A stretch of 43,607 bases of DNA from a bacterium (GTDB lineage Bacteria > Planctomycetota > JADGBV01), in NCBI GenBank assembly GCA_023261545.1, contig JAHFOS010000002.1:1-43607 (forward strand). Direction: 5' to 3'. Position numbers and translations under genes: made by a program. Positions 1 through 8,524 of the stretch are shown in pieces. Position 1 is the first letter of the stretch, and each line of letters opens with the position of its first letter. Under the pieces are notes generated by a model. The model had not been told where the DNA came from and did no database searches. It saw only the letters and a program-made list of their open reading frames with translations.

Positions 1-1155
1 CGGCAACGCCCGGTCCAGGCACAGGGCGGTGAGGGGGTCCATGCTCGCGGCGTCCCCGTACAGATAGCGCCAGCCTTTCTGGGCGGGGTCCCAGGCGCTG
101 GTGGCCAGCACGCGCACCAGCATCTCCAGCAAGGCGTCCTCACTCCCGGCGCGCGGAGCAACCTCGGGAAGCCCGCCGGTTTCCCGCAGGTAGAGGTCCA
201 CGGCCTCCACCACCCGCCGTGCCGGGGCCGCGAACAGCTTGCACTCCAAAGTCACCGCCTTCCCGGCGCCGATCACCAAGGGGATATGGGCTTTAAGCCC
301 GTTCTCGGCCACGTAATCGGGAATGCTGGGAAGGAACAGCCCCAGCAAATGATTGGCCTCGCCTTCGATCCAGTTGGGCGAGGCGAACAGGGCGCTGGGA
401 TACATCGCGCTGCCGTTCCATTTTTGCAAAGGGTTCCACAGCAGGCCCGCCATGGCGCCATCCTTGACCACGGCCATCAAGGGAATCGTGATCTTGGCGG
501 GATGCGGCGCGAAATTCAATCGGGTATCAGGGGCCAGCGCTCGCATTTGGCTCGATCGCTCGTCCGCGGCGAGGTATTCCAACCCCGGGAATAGCGCTTC
601 GTCTTTGGCCGCCCCGAAGCTCCCTTCCCCCACGTGCAGGCGCGGTCCGTTGAACAGCAGCAGCTCGCGACTCTCGGCCACGGAGGCCGAATACACGACG
701 TCCACCACGTTCTTTCCGGCCTCAAGGGAAAAGGAAAAGGTGAAGGTCCAGGCGACCCTGTCGAGGTCGGTCTGGTGCTGGGTGAACACCACGCTGGCCC
801 TGTCCGCCTGCTGCGTGATGCGCGCGTCCTCCGGAACCACATAGTGCAACCAGTCGCGCCCCCAGCCGGAACGGTAGCTGTAGGACGTGAAATACTCCAC
901 CTCCGCCATGGGTATCCAGTGGTCTCCCGCGCGTAGGTCGAGGGTGTAGCCGGTGTAGCCTTTGGGAAAAAGGCCAAAGCGGGGCTTCCCCGGATGGAAG
1001 CGCAGACGCACGCGGTCGTTTTGCAGGACGATCTCCGCCGTCTTTTCGTCTTTGACGGCGACCGCGCCCTGCGGCGCGGCAGCGCCGATATCCGCCGTGG
1101 CTTGCAGGGCCGCTAGTGCCGCGCCGCAGGTGAAAAAGGCCAGGGGTCGTTTCAT
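1..1155 (-). CDS. Secreted protein of unknown function, N-terminal 385 residues (runs off left edge)
   Basis: An open frame runs without a stop from the ATG at 1155 to base 1, so the C-terminus is outside the window. An AAGGAA ribosome site lies 6 bases before the ATG. The first ~25 residues (MKRPLAFFTCGAALAALQAT) form a signal peptide, so the product is exported. The mature start (IVLQNDRVRLRFHPGKPRFG) and the many alternating aromatic and charged strands look like a beta-sandwich of the kind that precedes catalytic domains in large glycosidases. This is a fold impression, not a family assignment. It is the last gene of the left block, downstream of a LamG protein and a putative glycosidase, which suggests a role in polysaccharide breakdown or binding. 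No catalytic motif is visible in the part present. Confidence 0.75.
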   Translation of the reverse strand, partial: MKRPLAFFTCGAALAALQATADIGAAAPQGAVAVKDEKTAEIVLQNDRVRLRFHPGKPRFGLFPKGYTGYTLDLRAGDHWIPMAEVEYFTSYSYRSGWGRDWLHYVVPEDARITQQADRASVVFTQHQTDLDRVAWTFTFSFSLEAGKNVVDVVYSASVAESRELLLFNGPRLHVGEGSFGAAKDEALFPGLEYLAADERSSQMRALAPDTRLNFAPHPAKITIPLMAVVKDGAMAGLLWNPLQKWNGSAMYPSALFASPNWIEGEANHLLGLFLPSIPDYVAENGLKAHIPLVIGAGKAVTLECKLFAAPARRVVEAVDLYLRETGGLPEVAPRAGSEDALLEMLVRVLATSAWDPAQKGWRYLYGDAASMDPLTALCLDRALP

Positions 1156-1170
1156 TTCAGGTTCCTTCCA

Positions 1171-1320
1171 TTATTTTTCGCAAAGCACCGCCACTTCACC
1201 GGGCCAGAGGATTGCCGACGGCGCGGGTGCCGCCGAGGCGCCGCCCGCCTTCGCCCCGGTGTCCAGGATGTCGAGCTGCCAAGTCGGACGCGGGGAACGG
1301 GGGCGGCAGGTCAGCCGCCG
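1171..1320 (-). pseudogene. Possible C-terminal remnant of a lost gene
   Basis: Between a TAG at 1321-1323 and a TAA at 1171-1173, in the gap between two genes, one frame stays open for 50 codons. It reads like the end of a protein (RPTWQLDILDTGAKAGG, then ILWPGEVAVLCEK and the stop), with GC-rich third positions like the neighbouring genes. No start codon with a ribosome site is evident. It may be the tail of a gene replaced by the LamG gene upstream, or chance. Support is weak. Confidence 0.2.
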
Positions 1321-1351
1321 CTAGGGGGGGCGCTCTCATAGGCGTGCAGTC

Positions 1352-2659
1352 TCACTGCCCCTGGTTGTAGAGGGCGAGGATCTCCGCGGCTGTAAGGGCG
1401 CGATTGTAGATGCGCAGGTCGTCGAAGTCGGCTTTGGCCATGGTGCCTTCTACGGTATCCACCCAGCCGATCCGGATGTTCCTCAGATTGTTGGGCATGG
1501 CTCCTATGATTCCGGAGGTCACGGCTTCCTGCTGTCCATTCAGATAAAGGATGATGGAACCGCCATCGCGCTTCCCGGCAATATGCGCCCAGGTGCCGAT
1601 GGTCAGGCTGTTGGTGGCTTCCGCTTTCTGGGATGCGGCGCCGATATAAGTGTTGAGCATGGGCTGATTGCCATTGCCGGAGGCGGAAGTCGTGGCGAGA
1701 CTGAAAGCCCACTCTCCCAATTCCGGATTGCCGTTGGTGACCCATTTGGTGACACCTCGCCAGTTGGTGTAATTGCCCGAAGCAGCGTTCTTCCTCACCC
1801 AGAAAGCCACGGTCCAATTTGACAAGCCGAAGGAATAAATGCTGCTGTTACCGATATCAACGTAATCATTGTTGGGGTACGCCGCCCCATCGCAAGCGAG
1901 CATCCCCTGAACCTTGCCATCGGCGGGATACCAGCCCGAAGTCGCGAAGTCGTAGAGGATGCCTTGCTGGTTCTGGCCGCTGGAATCCGTGGCGGTATTG
2001 CCGCTGGAAGAATCTAGTTTCCACCAGCCGATCAGGTTGTCGCTGAGGGTCGTGGGCAGGCTGTTGTCCACGCCCGAGACGGTCATGATAGACCAGGTTG
2101 AGTTTGTGCTGAGGACGCTCAAGTAAGGGAAGTTGTTGCCGCTACTGGTCAGTGGCAACTTGTTGTAGGTATTATCGAGATAGCCATTGGTGGCCATGAC
2201 GACGAGGTTGCCGCTGTTGGTGATCTTCTTGATGCTGTACTGTCTTCCCGCCACGTTGCCGGAATAGGGCAGGGTGAGCGTGAGGTTGGCGCTCGACGTG
2301 TCGGCCAGGAGGCAGGTGTTGCCGCTCAGCGTTGTGTTGGAGCTCACGCTCTGGATAGAAAAACCCACGCTGCCGCTGACCTCCAAAGTGGATGAAGGGT
2401 TGGCGGTGCCGATGCCCAGGTTGTTCGAGATATAGGTGTTGCCCTGCACCTCGAGGTTCGTCGAAGGGACCGTGGTTCCTATGCCGAGCTTCGATCCGTT
2501 TAACGTCATCTCCCTGGTATTGTCAGCACCGGCATCGAAGTAGATGTTGCCGGAATTGGAGATAATGTCCGCGCAAAGCCTCCCTACGGATACCCACCTC
2601 AGGAATCCCAGGACGACCGCCCACCGCGCCGTCCAGCAGGCATGGCCTATCCGGCGCAT
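1352..2659 (-). CDS. LamG-domain surface protein with tail-fibre-like GIGT repeats
   Basis: This is a secreted two-part protein of 435 residues from the ATG at 2659. The chosen start gives a signal peptide (MRRIGHACWTARWAVVLGFL) ending near RLCA/DIIS. Next come short repeats of the form LGIGT..PS..LEV.G, as in tail-fibre and autochaperone-like proteins, and a linker (TTLSGN, then LTLPYSGNVAGR). The C-terminal ~210 residues form a LamG/concanavalin-type domain (LIGWWKLDSSSGN at its start, DDLRIYNRALTAAEILALYN at its end). Such domains bind carbohydrate or matrix. The protein is a close architectural paralogue of the product of 13994-15229. The start is uncertain: no ribosome site precedes 2659, the frame stays open up to 2752, and a well-placed ATG at 2699 is out of frame because of an eight-G run (see separate entry). 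Confidence 0.8.
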   Translation of the reverse strand: MRRIGHACWTARWAVVLGFLRWVSVGRLCADIISNSGNIYFDAGADNTREMTLNGSKLGIGTTVPSTNLEVQGNTYISNNLGIGTANPSSTLEVSGSVGFSIQSVSSNTTLSGNTCLLADTSSANLTLTLPYSGNVAGRQYSIKKITNSGNLVVMATNGYLDNTYNKLPLTSSGNNFPYLSVLSTNSTWSIMTVSGVDNSLPTTLSDNLIGWWKLDSSSGNTATDSSGQNQQGILYDFATSGWYPADGKVQGMLACDGAAYPNNDYVDIGNSSIYSFGLSNWTVAFWVRKNAASGNYTNWRGVTKWVTNGNPELGEWAFSLATTSASGNGNQPMLNTYIGAASQKAEATNSLTIGTWAHIAGKRDGGSIILYLNGQQEAVTSGIIGAMPNNLRNIRIGWVDTVEGTMAKADFDDLRIYNRALTAAEILALYNQGQ

Positions 2660-2688
2660 CGTCCGAGGCGTCACTTCAAAGGATCTCT

Positions 2689-2696
2689 GGGGGGGG
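2689..2696. other. Eight-G homopolymer between a good RBS/ATG and the LamG reading frame
   Basis: On the minus strand TTGGAG sits about 9 bases before an ATG at 2699-2697, which is followed directly by eight Cs. As written that ATG opens a seven-codon frame ending in TGA. With seven Cs it would read in frame into the LamG protein (MPPQRSFEVTPRTMRR...). The tract could be a slippage site or a base-calling error. Confidence 0.5.
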
Positions 2697-2744
2697 CATG
2701 TGCGTAATCTCCAATAGCAATGGTTTTTTAATTGGGCTCTTTTC

Positions 2745-2915
2745 AATGTCATTAAGCTATTACGGGATCAGCAGCCAGGCCCGTTCGTGCTGAGCCTGTC
2801 GAAGCATGAATGGGCCGAAACCTCACACCGTTCCCCCTTCGACAAGCTCAGGGCGAACGGTGAGCGGCTTCTCAGCAGATTTGAACGCTCACTGATTTTG
2901 AAGCTCAATGACATT
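2745..2915. repeat. Outer inverted arms flanking the REP-like palindrome
   Basis: AATGTCATTAAGCT at 2745-2758 and AGCTCAATGACATT at 2902-2915 are inverted copies (13 of 14 matching) placed on either side of the palindrome at 2781-2860. In addition TTGGGCTCTTTTCAA (2732-2746) and TTGGGGCTTTTTTCAA (2914-2929), and CTATTACGGGA (2757-2767) and CTATTACGGA (2944-2953), are near-identical direct copies. The palindrome thus appears to sit inside a small duplicated segment. Confidence 0.55.
2781..2860. repeat. REP-like palindromic repeat element
   Basis: CCGTTCGTGCTGAGCCTGTC (start of the arm 2781-2805) and the arm at 2836-2860 (CCTTCGACAAGCTCAGGGCG...) are inverted copies of 25 bases with four differences, separated by a 30-base loop. 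Sequences of the CTTCGACAGGCTCAGG type with matching GAACGG ends are familiar as dispersed extragenic palindromes in many bacterial genomes; this is from memory and no search was run. The element occupies the gap upstream of the LamG gene and could fold as a hairpin in the transcript. Confidence 0.7.
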
Positions 2916-2946
2916 GGGGCTTTTTTCAACTTACAAAATCACCCTA

Positions 2947-4041
2947 TTACGGATGGCCCTTGTCCGCATCCTTGTAGAGCTTCAGGTACTCAATCTCGAA
3001 GTCCACCTCCTTCTGGTCCTTGGCGGATACGAGCCCCGCGGCTCCCTCTATCGGGTCGAAGCGCAGATGTTTAAGGGTGCCCTTCCAGGCGGGATGCGCG
3101 TTCAAGGGGAGCCGGTAGGTATGCCATTCCCCGTCGCCGATGATATCGCAGGCGACCACTTTTTTATCAGAGCCATAAAACTCCGGCGACTCCACGGTGA
3201 CCCAGTATAAATTCATGTATCCCTTCTCCTTCGCTTTCATCCGCACTTCGAAGCCCTGGAAGTCATCCGCCTTCAGTTTCAGCGATTCCATGCCGGACAT
3301 CAGTTGCGGGTCAAAAGGATCCATTCTCAGGTGCAGGGTCCCGCCTCTCACATCCATGGAATGGATGCCGTAATAGGCCACCCATCCTTTGGCATCTCCA
3401 TCCGCATCGAAGGTCCAGTCTCCTAGTGTCCCTAGTGTCTCTTTGTACAGCTTCATATACTTTATCTCGAACTCCACCTCTTTCTGGTTCTTGCCGGTGA
3501 CAAGCCCCGCGGCTCCCTCTATAGGATCGAAGCGCAATTGGGTCAAGGTTCCTTTCCAGGCAGGTTGGCCGTTCAAGGCTATCCGGTAGGTGTGCCAACC
3601 CCCGTCGCCGATGATATTGCAGGCGACCATTTTCTTGTCCGGGCCGAACCACTCCGGCGACTCAACCGTGATCCAGTACAACTGCATCCTCCCTGCTACA
3701 GCGGACTTCATGCGCAACTCAAAACCCTGAAAATCCTCGGCCTTCAGGTTCAGAGCTTCCTTTCCAGAAAGCAATTGCGGATCAAAAGGGTCCATCTTCA
3801 GGTGCAGCGTTCCGCCACGGGCTTCCATGGAATGGATTCCATAGGCGGCCTCCCACCCCCGGGAGTTTCCGTCCACGTCGAAGCTCCAGTTGTCATCCGC
3901 GCATACGGACGCTAGGCCAGAGGTCCCGGCCATGACCAGGAAGAGGGCGCTCGTCCACGTCCTTTCCGCACGCGCGCAAGCATGCCCCGCGAAATAGACG
4001 GCATGGCCAAAGACGTTTTTTATCATCATCGTGGTTCTCAT
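2947..4041 (-). CDS. Secreted protein with two tandem copies of a carbohydrate-binding-like domain
   Basis: The product has 364 residues. AGGAG lies 6 bases before the ATG at 4041, which fixes the start. A long signal peptide occupies residues ~1-48 (hydrophobic core around SALFLVMAGTSGLAS). The rest is two copies of the same ~149-residue domain: residues 52-200 (WSFDVDGNSRGWEAAYGIHS...) and 209-357 (WTFDADGDAKGWVAYYGIHS...), with a period of 157 residues. Both copies keep DPFDPQL, LYW.TVESPE, GDG.WHTYR and LRFDPIEGAAGLV. The pattern (opening WxFDxDGDxxGW, closing FEIxYxKLYK) resembles all-beta carbohydrate-binding modules attached to PVC glycosidases. There is no obvious enzyme domain, so it is probably a binding protein. 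The gene follows the 1450-residue glycosidase. Confidence 0.8.
   Translation of the reverse strand: MRTTMMIKNVFGHAVYFAGHACARAERTWTSALFLVMAGTSGLASVCADDNWSFDVDGNSRGWEAAYGIHSMEARGGTLHLKMDPFDPQLLSGKEALNLKAEDFQGFELRMKSAVAGRMQLYWITVESPEWFGPDKKMVACNIIGDGGWHTYRIALNGQPAWKGTLTQLRFDPIEGAAGLVTGKNQKEVEFEIKYMKLYKETLGTLGDWTFDADGDAKGWVAYYGIHSMDVRGGTLHLRMDPFDPQLMSGMESLKLKADDFQGFEVRMKAKEKGYMNLYWVTVESPEFYGSDKKVVACDIIGDGEWHTYRLPLNAHPAWKGTLKHLRFDPIEGAAGLVSAKDQKEVDFEIEYLKLYKDADKGHP
2971..3417 (-). repeat. Second copy of intragenic tandem domain repeat
   Basis: Encodes residues 209-357 of the secreted two-domain protein. It matches the copy at 3442-3888 along its full length at protein level, and in long stretches at DNA level (for example around the GGGTCAAAAGGATCCAT and GCTCCCTCTAT blocks). 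The 471-base period indicates duplication within the gene. Confidence 0.75.
3442..3888 (-). repeat. First copy of intragenic tandem domain repeat
   Basis: Encodes residues 52-200 of the secreted two-domain protein and is the partner of 2971-3417. Differences between the copies are mostly conservative (ESPEWFGPDKKMVAC against ESPEFYGSDKKVVAC). Confidence 0.75.
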
Positions 4042-4162
4042 AATGCTCTCCTGTTAAAATTGGCGGATAGACAGTTGGCGGCCTGGGCCAGCCATCGCTG
4101 CGGCGATCCGGGACTTCGGCTTCCAGCGTCGCCTCCGCGACCGTGTGATACGGAAGGGCGCT

Positions 4163-7100
4163 TCACGGCCGGAACCAGATCGCGATGGTGATGTCCTTCC
4201 CGAAGGGCACGCCTGTTCCCTCCGCGTGCAGCCATTCCGGTGGCTGGGTGCGGGCCGACGCGGAAATATCCGAGGAGCATTTTCGGCCATCCGCAAGCTC
4301 CAGCTCCAGCCAGAAACGGCGCACCTTGAAGAAGTCCTTGCCCGTGTTCTTCAACACAAATTGGTTGGATATATCGAGCTTGGCGATGGCCGCCGGCGTC
4401 AGTGGCAGGGACACGTTTTCCGCCCAGATCTCCCGGCCTTCGTCGCCGTTGGCCCCGGTCATGGGACCGAGATCCACTCCGTTAAGCTCTCCGGAGCTGC
4501 CATAGGGGCCCGAACCGCCGGAGAGCCCCATGCCGTCGTAGTGCAGCCAGCCCCGTTTTGCTCCCCGCAACAACTCGGGCGTGAGGCCCTTGATGGGCAT
4601 GGGGCCGGCCTCGGTCTTCATCGCCTCTTCGCCATGTTGCAGGGTGCGCCGCAGGACCTTGTCCTTGCTCGTGATGCGCATCTCGGCCCAACAACCCCAG
4701 TCACCCTCGGGATTGTCGTTCTTTCCCACGTCCGCCGCAAGTTTGAGGCGGATGGTTTTGCCCGCCCAGGCGGAAAGATCCGCCTCGATGGGGCTCCAGG
4801 CGTGCGCGGTCACGGCCTTCTCGCCGGCGAGGCTTTCCCTGCCCTGCTCGTCCACGACGAGAACCTTGTAGAGCAGGCCGTCGCCGGGGTTGCTGCCATC
4901 GCCTTTGCCCACCAGGGCGCGGAAAACCGCCTCTGGCCCAACCGGCAGGGTCAGGGGGGCGTAGCCCACGAAGGCGTAGCCGACCCCGCCTTTCCACGGC
5001 GGATGCATGAAGATCCCCTTCTTCGCCACACCGCCGCTGGTGAGGCTCTCCTGAGCGTTAATCATGGCGCCGCTATCGCCAAGGTTCGCCTGTTCGCCCT
5101 GGCCCCGGTAGCGGATGCCGGGCCGCCAGTCGCCCGGCAGCCCGGCGAGAACGGCGTAGTCCTTGACCGTGGCCATCACCAGCTCCTCGCGCTGCTCGAA
5201 GCCGCCGGATGTCGCAATGAAGGTCAGTGTTTCGAGGCATTCCTGTGCGGGCGGCTTCAGCTCCAGGACGACGGGAGCCGGAGTCCTCGGTACAAGTCTG
5301 AGCGTCCGCGCCACGCCCGCGACGCGCACCTCGGCGTCCGCCTCCTGGGGCAGATTGCTGGTCAGGGTCGCGGCCAAGCGGGTATTTTCCGTAAGGCGCA
5401 GATCCAAGTCGGTCAGTGCTGTCACGGTGAAGTCGATCCAGGAAGCCTCGAACTGCAGCCATAGGCGCTCTCCGGGTTTGGCGTCGCCGGGTATCGCGGC
5501 GGTGTGGGATTCCCTGCCCTGAACGATCACTTCCTCGCCGGCCACAACCGTATCGCGCCCGCACCTTAGCGCGATCCCTTCGGCGGGGGATCCGCCTTGG
5601 ATCATATAGCTCAGCGCCCCCTTGACCGGCATGACGTAGGTGAGGCCGCGCGCGTCCCTGATCTCCGCCGGCCCGATCTCCTTAGACTCCTCATCGAGCG
5701 CCACGGCACTGATGGCACGGGTGGCGAAGCCGCAGTCGCCATGGCCCAGGGGGAAGACCTCGAAGCGGTTTCCGGGCAGGATCCGGCACACGCTGGCACC
5801 GCTGCAAGCGGCTTTTGAGAAGCGCGTGAAGCGGCCGCGTCCGTCAATGTAGATGTAAGCGGGGGTCGCGGCATAGTCGCAGCGCCGGCCCTCCACGTCA
5901 CCGCTGAACACCTCCAGGGCACCATCCCCGGTCCAGCCCGCGTAGCCGTTGGGCGGCAAGTCGAGCTGGCGGCCAAAGGCGTGAACCCGCATCCGTTCCA
6001 CGGGGTTGCCATTGACCACGGTCATGCAGCCCCCGTCGTATCTCGTCGCGACTTGAGAGCGCTGGTAAGCGCCGCCGGCCACGGCCGCGCTGCTGTCCAG
6101 CAGTTTTCCGTCCGCGGCCGCGTACAGGATCTCCAGCGCTCTCGCCTGGGTGTAGCGGCACTGCAGTTGCTGCAGCATGTAGTAGCTGCGGAGCGCACGG
6201 GCCTGTCCCCCCACGAGAAAGCCGGGGTGTCCGAAGGCCACGGTCGCGGCCAGGAAGCGGTCCACGGCGTCCATCTCAGCGGGCATCTCGCCAAGTCCGA
6301 AATCCTGGCCGTAGAACTGACCCGGGCTGCCCATGCCGAAGTTGCAGCATAGATCGTGCATGCGGCGCAGATCGAAGTCCACCAGCCACGGGTTCTTGGG
6401 GAACTGGTAATACTGATCCTGGCCGTAGTTGCCGTCGGTGAGCCCGCAGTACTCGAAGTGGTTTCGGCCCTCCGAATAGACCGGGCCGTTCCAGGCTTTC
6501 TTTTCGTGCAACATGATCTCGCCGTAGGCATAGAAGACCGCCGCGAAGGTTCCGGCGCCCGGCACGCGCGCGTCATAGTCCACGAGATCCCACGGCGGGA
6601 CCGCTGTGTGCACGTCGCAGTAGGAGGCCGAAAAGCGGAATTTCTTCTGGATGAGCGGGGCCAGCAACTCGCAGTATTCGACCGCGCGCGCGGGTTTGGG
6701 GATATAACAGCGGTTCCACCCGCGCTGCAGCTCATGGTCCTGGGTGCGGTTGATGAGGTCTGCGCTCCAGAATTCGTTGACGGGCGCGATGTTGACGAAG
6801 CTGGTGTACGGTCCGTACACGAAGCCGAGCTTGTCCTGCATCACCCGCGCGTAGCTGAACTGGCCTTCGTCCCCGCCCTTGCCGGGGGCGGTCCGGGTGC
6901 GGAAGGTGAAACTCTCGCCGCCGTCCCGCCAGCCGGTCTCGTGGTCCGTGACGATGAGCTCCCTCAGGCCGTAACGATGCATCCGGGTCCAGTAGGCCAC
7001 GTCGCTCTCGCGGTTGCCCGCGCCATGCGCAACCCAGACCCGGGAGCCCGTGATCTGTTTCCATGGCGACACGGGGTTGGGGATCACGGGCAGCACCTCT

Positions 7101-8515
7101 TCAAAACGCGGGGACGCCACCAGGAAGAAGCGATCGAAGCCATCGTTCCGCGTGCCGTCGGTCTTGGGGATGTAGCGCACGCCACCGTTGTAGGCCGCCA
7201 CGCCGTCCGCTATGGCGTTCTCGGCCCAGAGCGTGCTGGCGTTCGACAGGTTCCAGTCAATATGGCCCGCGAGGAACAAGGGCCTATTCTCCGGCCCGGA
7301 GACCACCACGGCCGGCCTCGCCAGCGGCTGGTCGTAGGTGTAGTAGGGCAGGCCCACCAGCCTGGGCGAGTCCAGGCCCGCTGCCCTGCCGAAGCGGATC
7401 TCGGCCACATTGCCCCCGGCGGAGAAGGTGTCCAGCACCAGGGATTTGCCCCAAAGCCTATAGCTATGCGTGACCTGCGCCGTTTCCATCCCGGCCGAGA
7501 AACGCCAGCTTGAAATCACGGCGCCATCGCGCACTTGCGTGCCAAGATGCTCGGCCTTGTCCGGGATCAGAGCCTCCTTGGCTCCAGCCAGGAGTACGCC
7601 GCCACCCACGCAGGGCCGGACCTCGCCGCCGCGGCCCTCGAAGCGCAGCGTAATATCAGAGAAGCGCCCGGTCTTGGGCTCCAGCCTGTAACTGAGCTTG
7701 CCATCTTTTCCCTCGTAGGCGAACACGAAAGCCTCGCCATCCTGATGCACACTCGTCTTGAAGTCCTTGGTCAGGTTCTCGGGAAGGATTGTTTCAGGCC
7801 GCGTCGGGAACGGCAGCTTGCCCGGACCCGTGTTCGTGCCCACACCCTGGCCAGGGAACATGGGGATGCCGCGCTCAGGCCGCGGCTTGAAGGTGAGCGG
7901 CGGGAACTGTTCGAGGAAAATCGCCAGATTGTCGAAATACAGGTAGCGATCCTCCATGTTCGTGCCGTTGGTGACGCGCAAACCCTTGAATTTCGCGCCG
8001 CCCGCGACCGCCTTGATCTGATCCGGAGTCAAACGCTTATGGCACATGTGCCACTCCTCCCAGATGACCGTCGTCAGGACCACCTCGAACTCTTTTCCCA
8101 CCGCGTCCTCGAACAACACTGAAACACCGACCATGGGCGTGGTCGGATCGGGGGTGTAGGACCAGGTGTTGCCGTAGATCCAGAGGGTCACGGCATCGAA
8201 GGGCTGGGTGATGAGAATGGGTTCCGGCGACAGGATGCGCACTTCCGGAGAGACTCCCGGCTTATCAGCGCGGTAACTCAATTTTCCGACGTGGTCACCC
8301 CAAATCTGCTGCTCTCGCGTGCACTCGAACGACGCCATCGAGTCCTTGACCTCGACTTTCCAGCCGCTCAGGCTCTCGAAATCCACCAGCGGTGGATGGT
8401 CGTCGGTACTGCGCTGCGCCCAATCCAGCTCATACGGCCGTTTTCCGACCTTTTCCTGCGCGGCGCCCAGCTCGGGGAGGCCCAGCAGAAGGCAGCATAT
8501 CAGGAAATGGCGCAT
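4163..8515 (-). CDS. Very large secreted putative glycosidase with NPCBM-like C-terminal domain
   Basis: The product has 1450 residues, with signal peptide MRHFLICCLLLGLPELGAA. Residues ~40-200 look like a binding module (DFESLSGWKVE, then WIYGNTWSY, WEEWHMCHKRLT). A beta-sandwich region follows, then a probable catalytic region at ~540-830 rich in aromatics and acids (YCDVHTAVPPWDLVDYD, GPVYSEGRNHFEYCGLTDGN). The Asp and Glu in these two blocks are candidate active-site residues, by inference. Near residues 1180-1320, GGVAKKGIFMHPPW and the following strands resemble an NPCBM-type carbohydrate-binding domain. I cannot place the catalytic part in a numbered family. The gene lies 9 bases after the HlyD-like gene and is probably co-transcribed with the exporter. 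Confidence 0.75.
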   Translation of the reverse strand: MRHFLICCLLLGLPELGAAQEKVGKRPYELDWAQRSTDDHPPLVDFESLSGWKVEVKDSMASFECTREQQIWGDHVGKLSYRADKPGVSPEVRILSPEPILITQPFDAVTLWIYGNTWSYTPDPTTPMVGVSVLFEDAVGKEFEVVLTTVIWEEWHMCHKRLTPDQIKAVAGGAKFKGLRVTNGTNMEDRYLYFDNLAIFLEQFPPLTFKPRPERGIPMFPGQGVGTNTGPGKLPFPTRPETILPENLTKDFKTSVHQDGEAFVFAYEGKDGKLSYRLEPKTGRFSDITLRFEGRGGEVRPCVGGGVLLAGAKEALIPDKAEHLGTQVRDGAVISSWRFSAGMETAQVTHSYRLWGKSLVLDTFSAGGNVAEIRFGRAAGLDSPRLVGLPYYTYDQPLARPAVVVSGPENRPLFLAGHIDWNLSNASTLWAENAIADGVAAYNGGVRYIPKTDGTRNDGFDRFFLVASPRFEEVLPVIPNPVSPWKQITGSRVWVAHGAGNRESDVAYWTRMHRYGLRELIVTDHETGWRDGGESFTFRTRTAPGKGGDEGQFSYARVMQDKLGFVYGPYTSFVNIAPVNEFWSADLINRTQDHELQRGWNRCYIPKPARAVEYCELLAPLIQKKFRFSASYCDVHTAVPPWDLVDYDARVPGAGTFAAVFYAYGEIMLHEKKAWNGPVYSEGRNHFEYCGLTDGNYGQDQYYQFPKNPWLVDFDLRRMHDLCCNFGMGSPGQFYGQDFGLGEMPAEMDAVDRFLAATVAFGHPGFLVGGQARALRSYYMLQQLQCRYTQARALEILYAAADGKLLDSSAAVAGGAYQRSQVATRYDGGCMTVVNGNPVERMRVHAFGRQLDLPPNGYAGWTGDGALEVFSGDVEGRRCDYAATPAYIYIDGRGRFTRFSKAACSGASVCRILPGNRFEVFPLGHGDCGFATRAISAVALDEESKEIGPAEIRDARGLTYVMPVKGALSYMIQGGSPAEGIALRCGRDTVVAGEEVIVQGRESHTAAIPGDAKPGERLWLQFEASWIDFTVTALTDLDLRLTENTRLAATLTSNLPQEADAEVRVAGVARTLRLVPRTPAPVVLELKPPAQECLETLTFIATSGGFEQREELVMATVKDYAVLAGLPGDWRPGIRYRGQGEQANLGDSGAMINAQESLTSGGVAKKGIFMHPPWKGGVGYAFVGYAPLTLPVGPEAVFRALVGKGDGSNPGDGLLYKVLVVDEQGRESLAGEKAVTAHAWSPIEADLSAWAGKTIRLKLAADVGKNDNPEGDWGCWAEMRITSKDKVLRRTLQHGEEAMKTEAGPMPIKGLTPELLRGAKRGWLHYDGMGLSGGSGPYGSSGELNGVDLGPMTGANGDEGREIWAENVSLPLTPAAIAKLDISNQFVLKNTGKDFFKVRRFWLELELADGRKCSSDISASARTQPPEWLHAEGTGVPFGKDITIAIWFRP

Positions 8516-8524
8516 GTTTTTCTT

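Noticed and set aside
516-977. Minus-strand frame of 153 codons near the left edge
   Set aside because: It overlaps in another frame the 385-codon open frame (1-1155) that has a signal peptide, ribosome site and plausible protein sequence; the shorter frame is Arg/Thr/Pro-rich noise.
1324-1330. Seven-G run after the LamG stop as a second slippage site
   Set aside because: It lies in non-coding sequence after the stop codon, so a change in length would not alter any supported gene.
2781-2860. CRISPR repeat or tRNA-like hairpin
   Set aside because: There is only one inverted pair, no regularly spaced direct repeats, and no cloverleaf; a REP-like palindrome explains it better.
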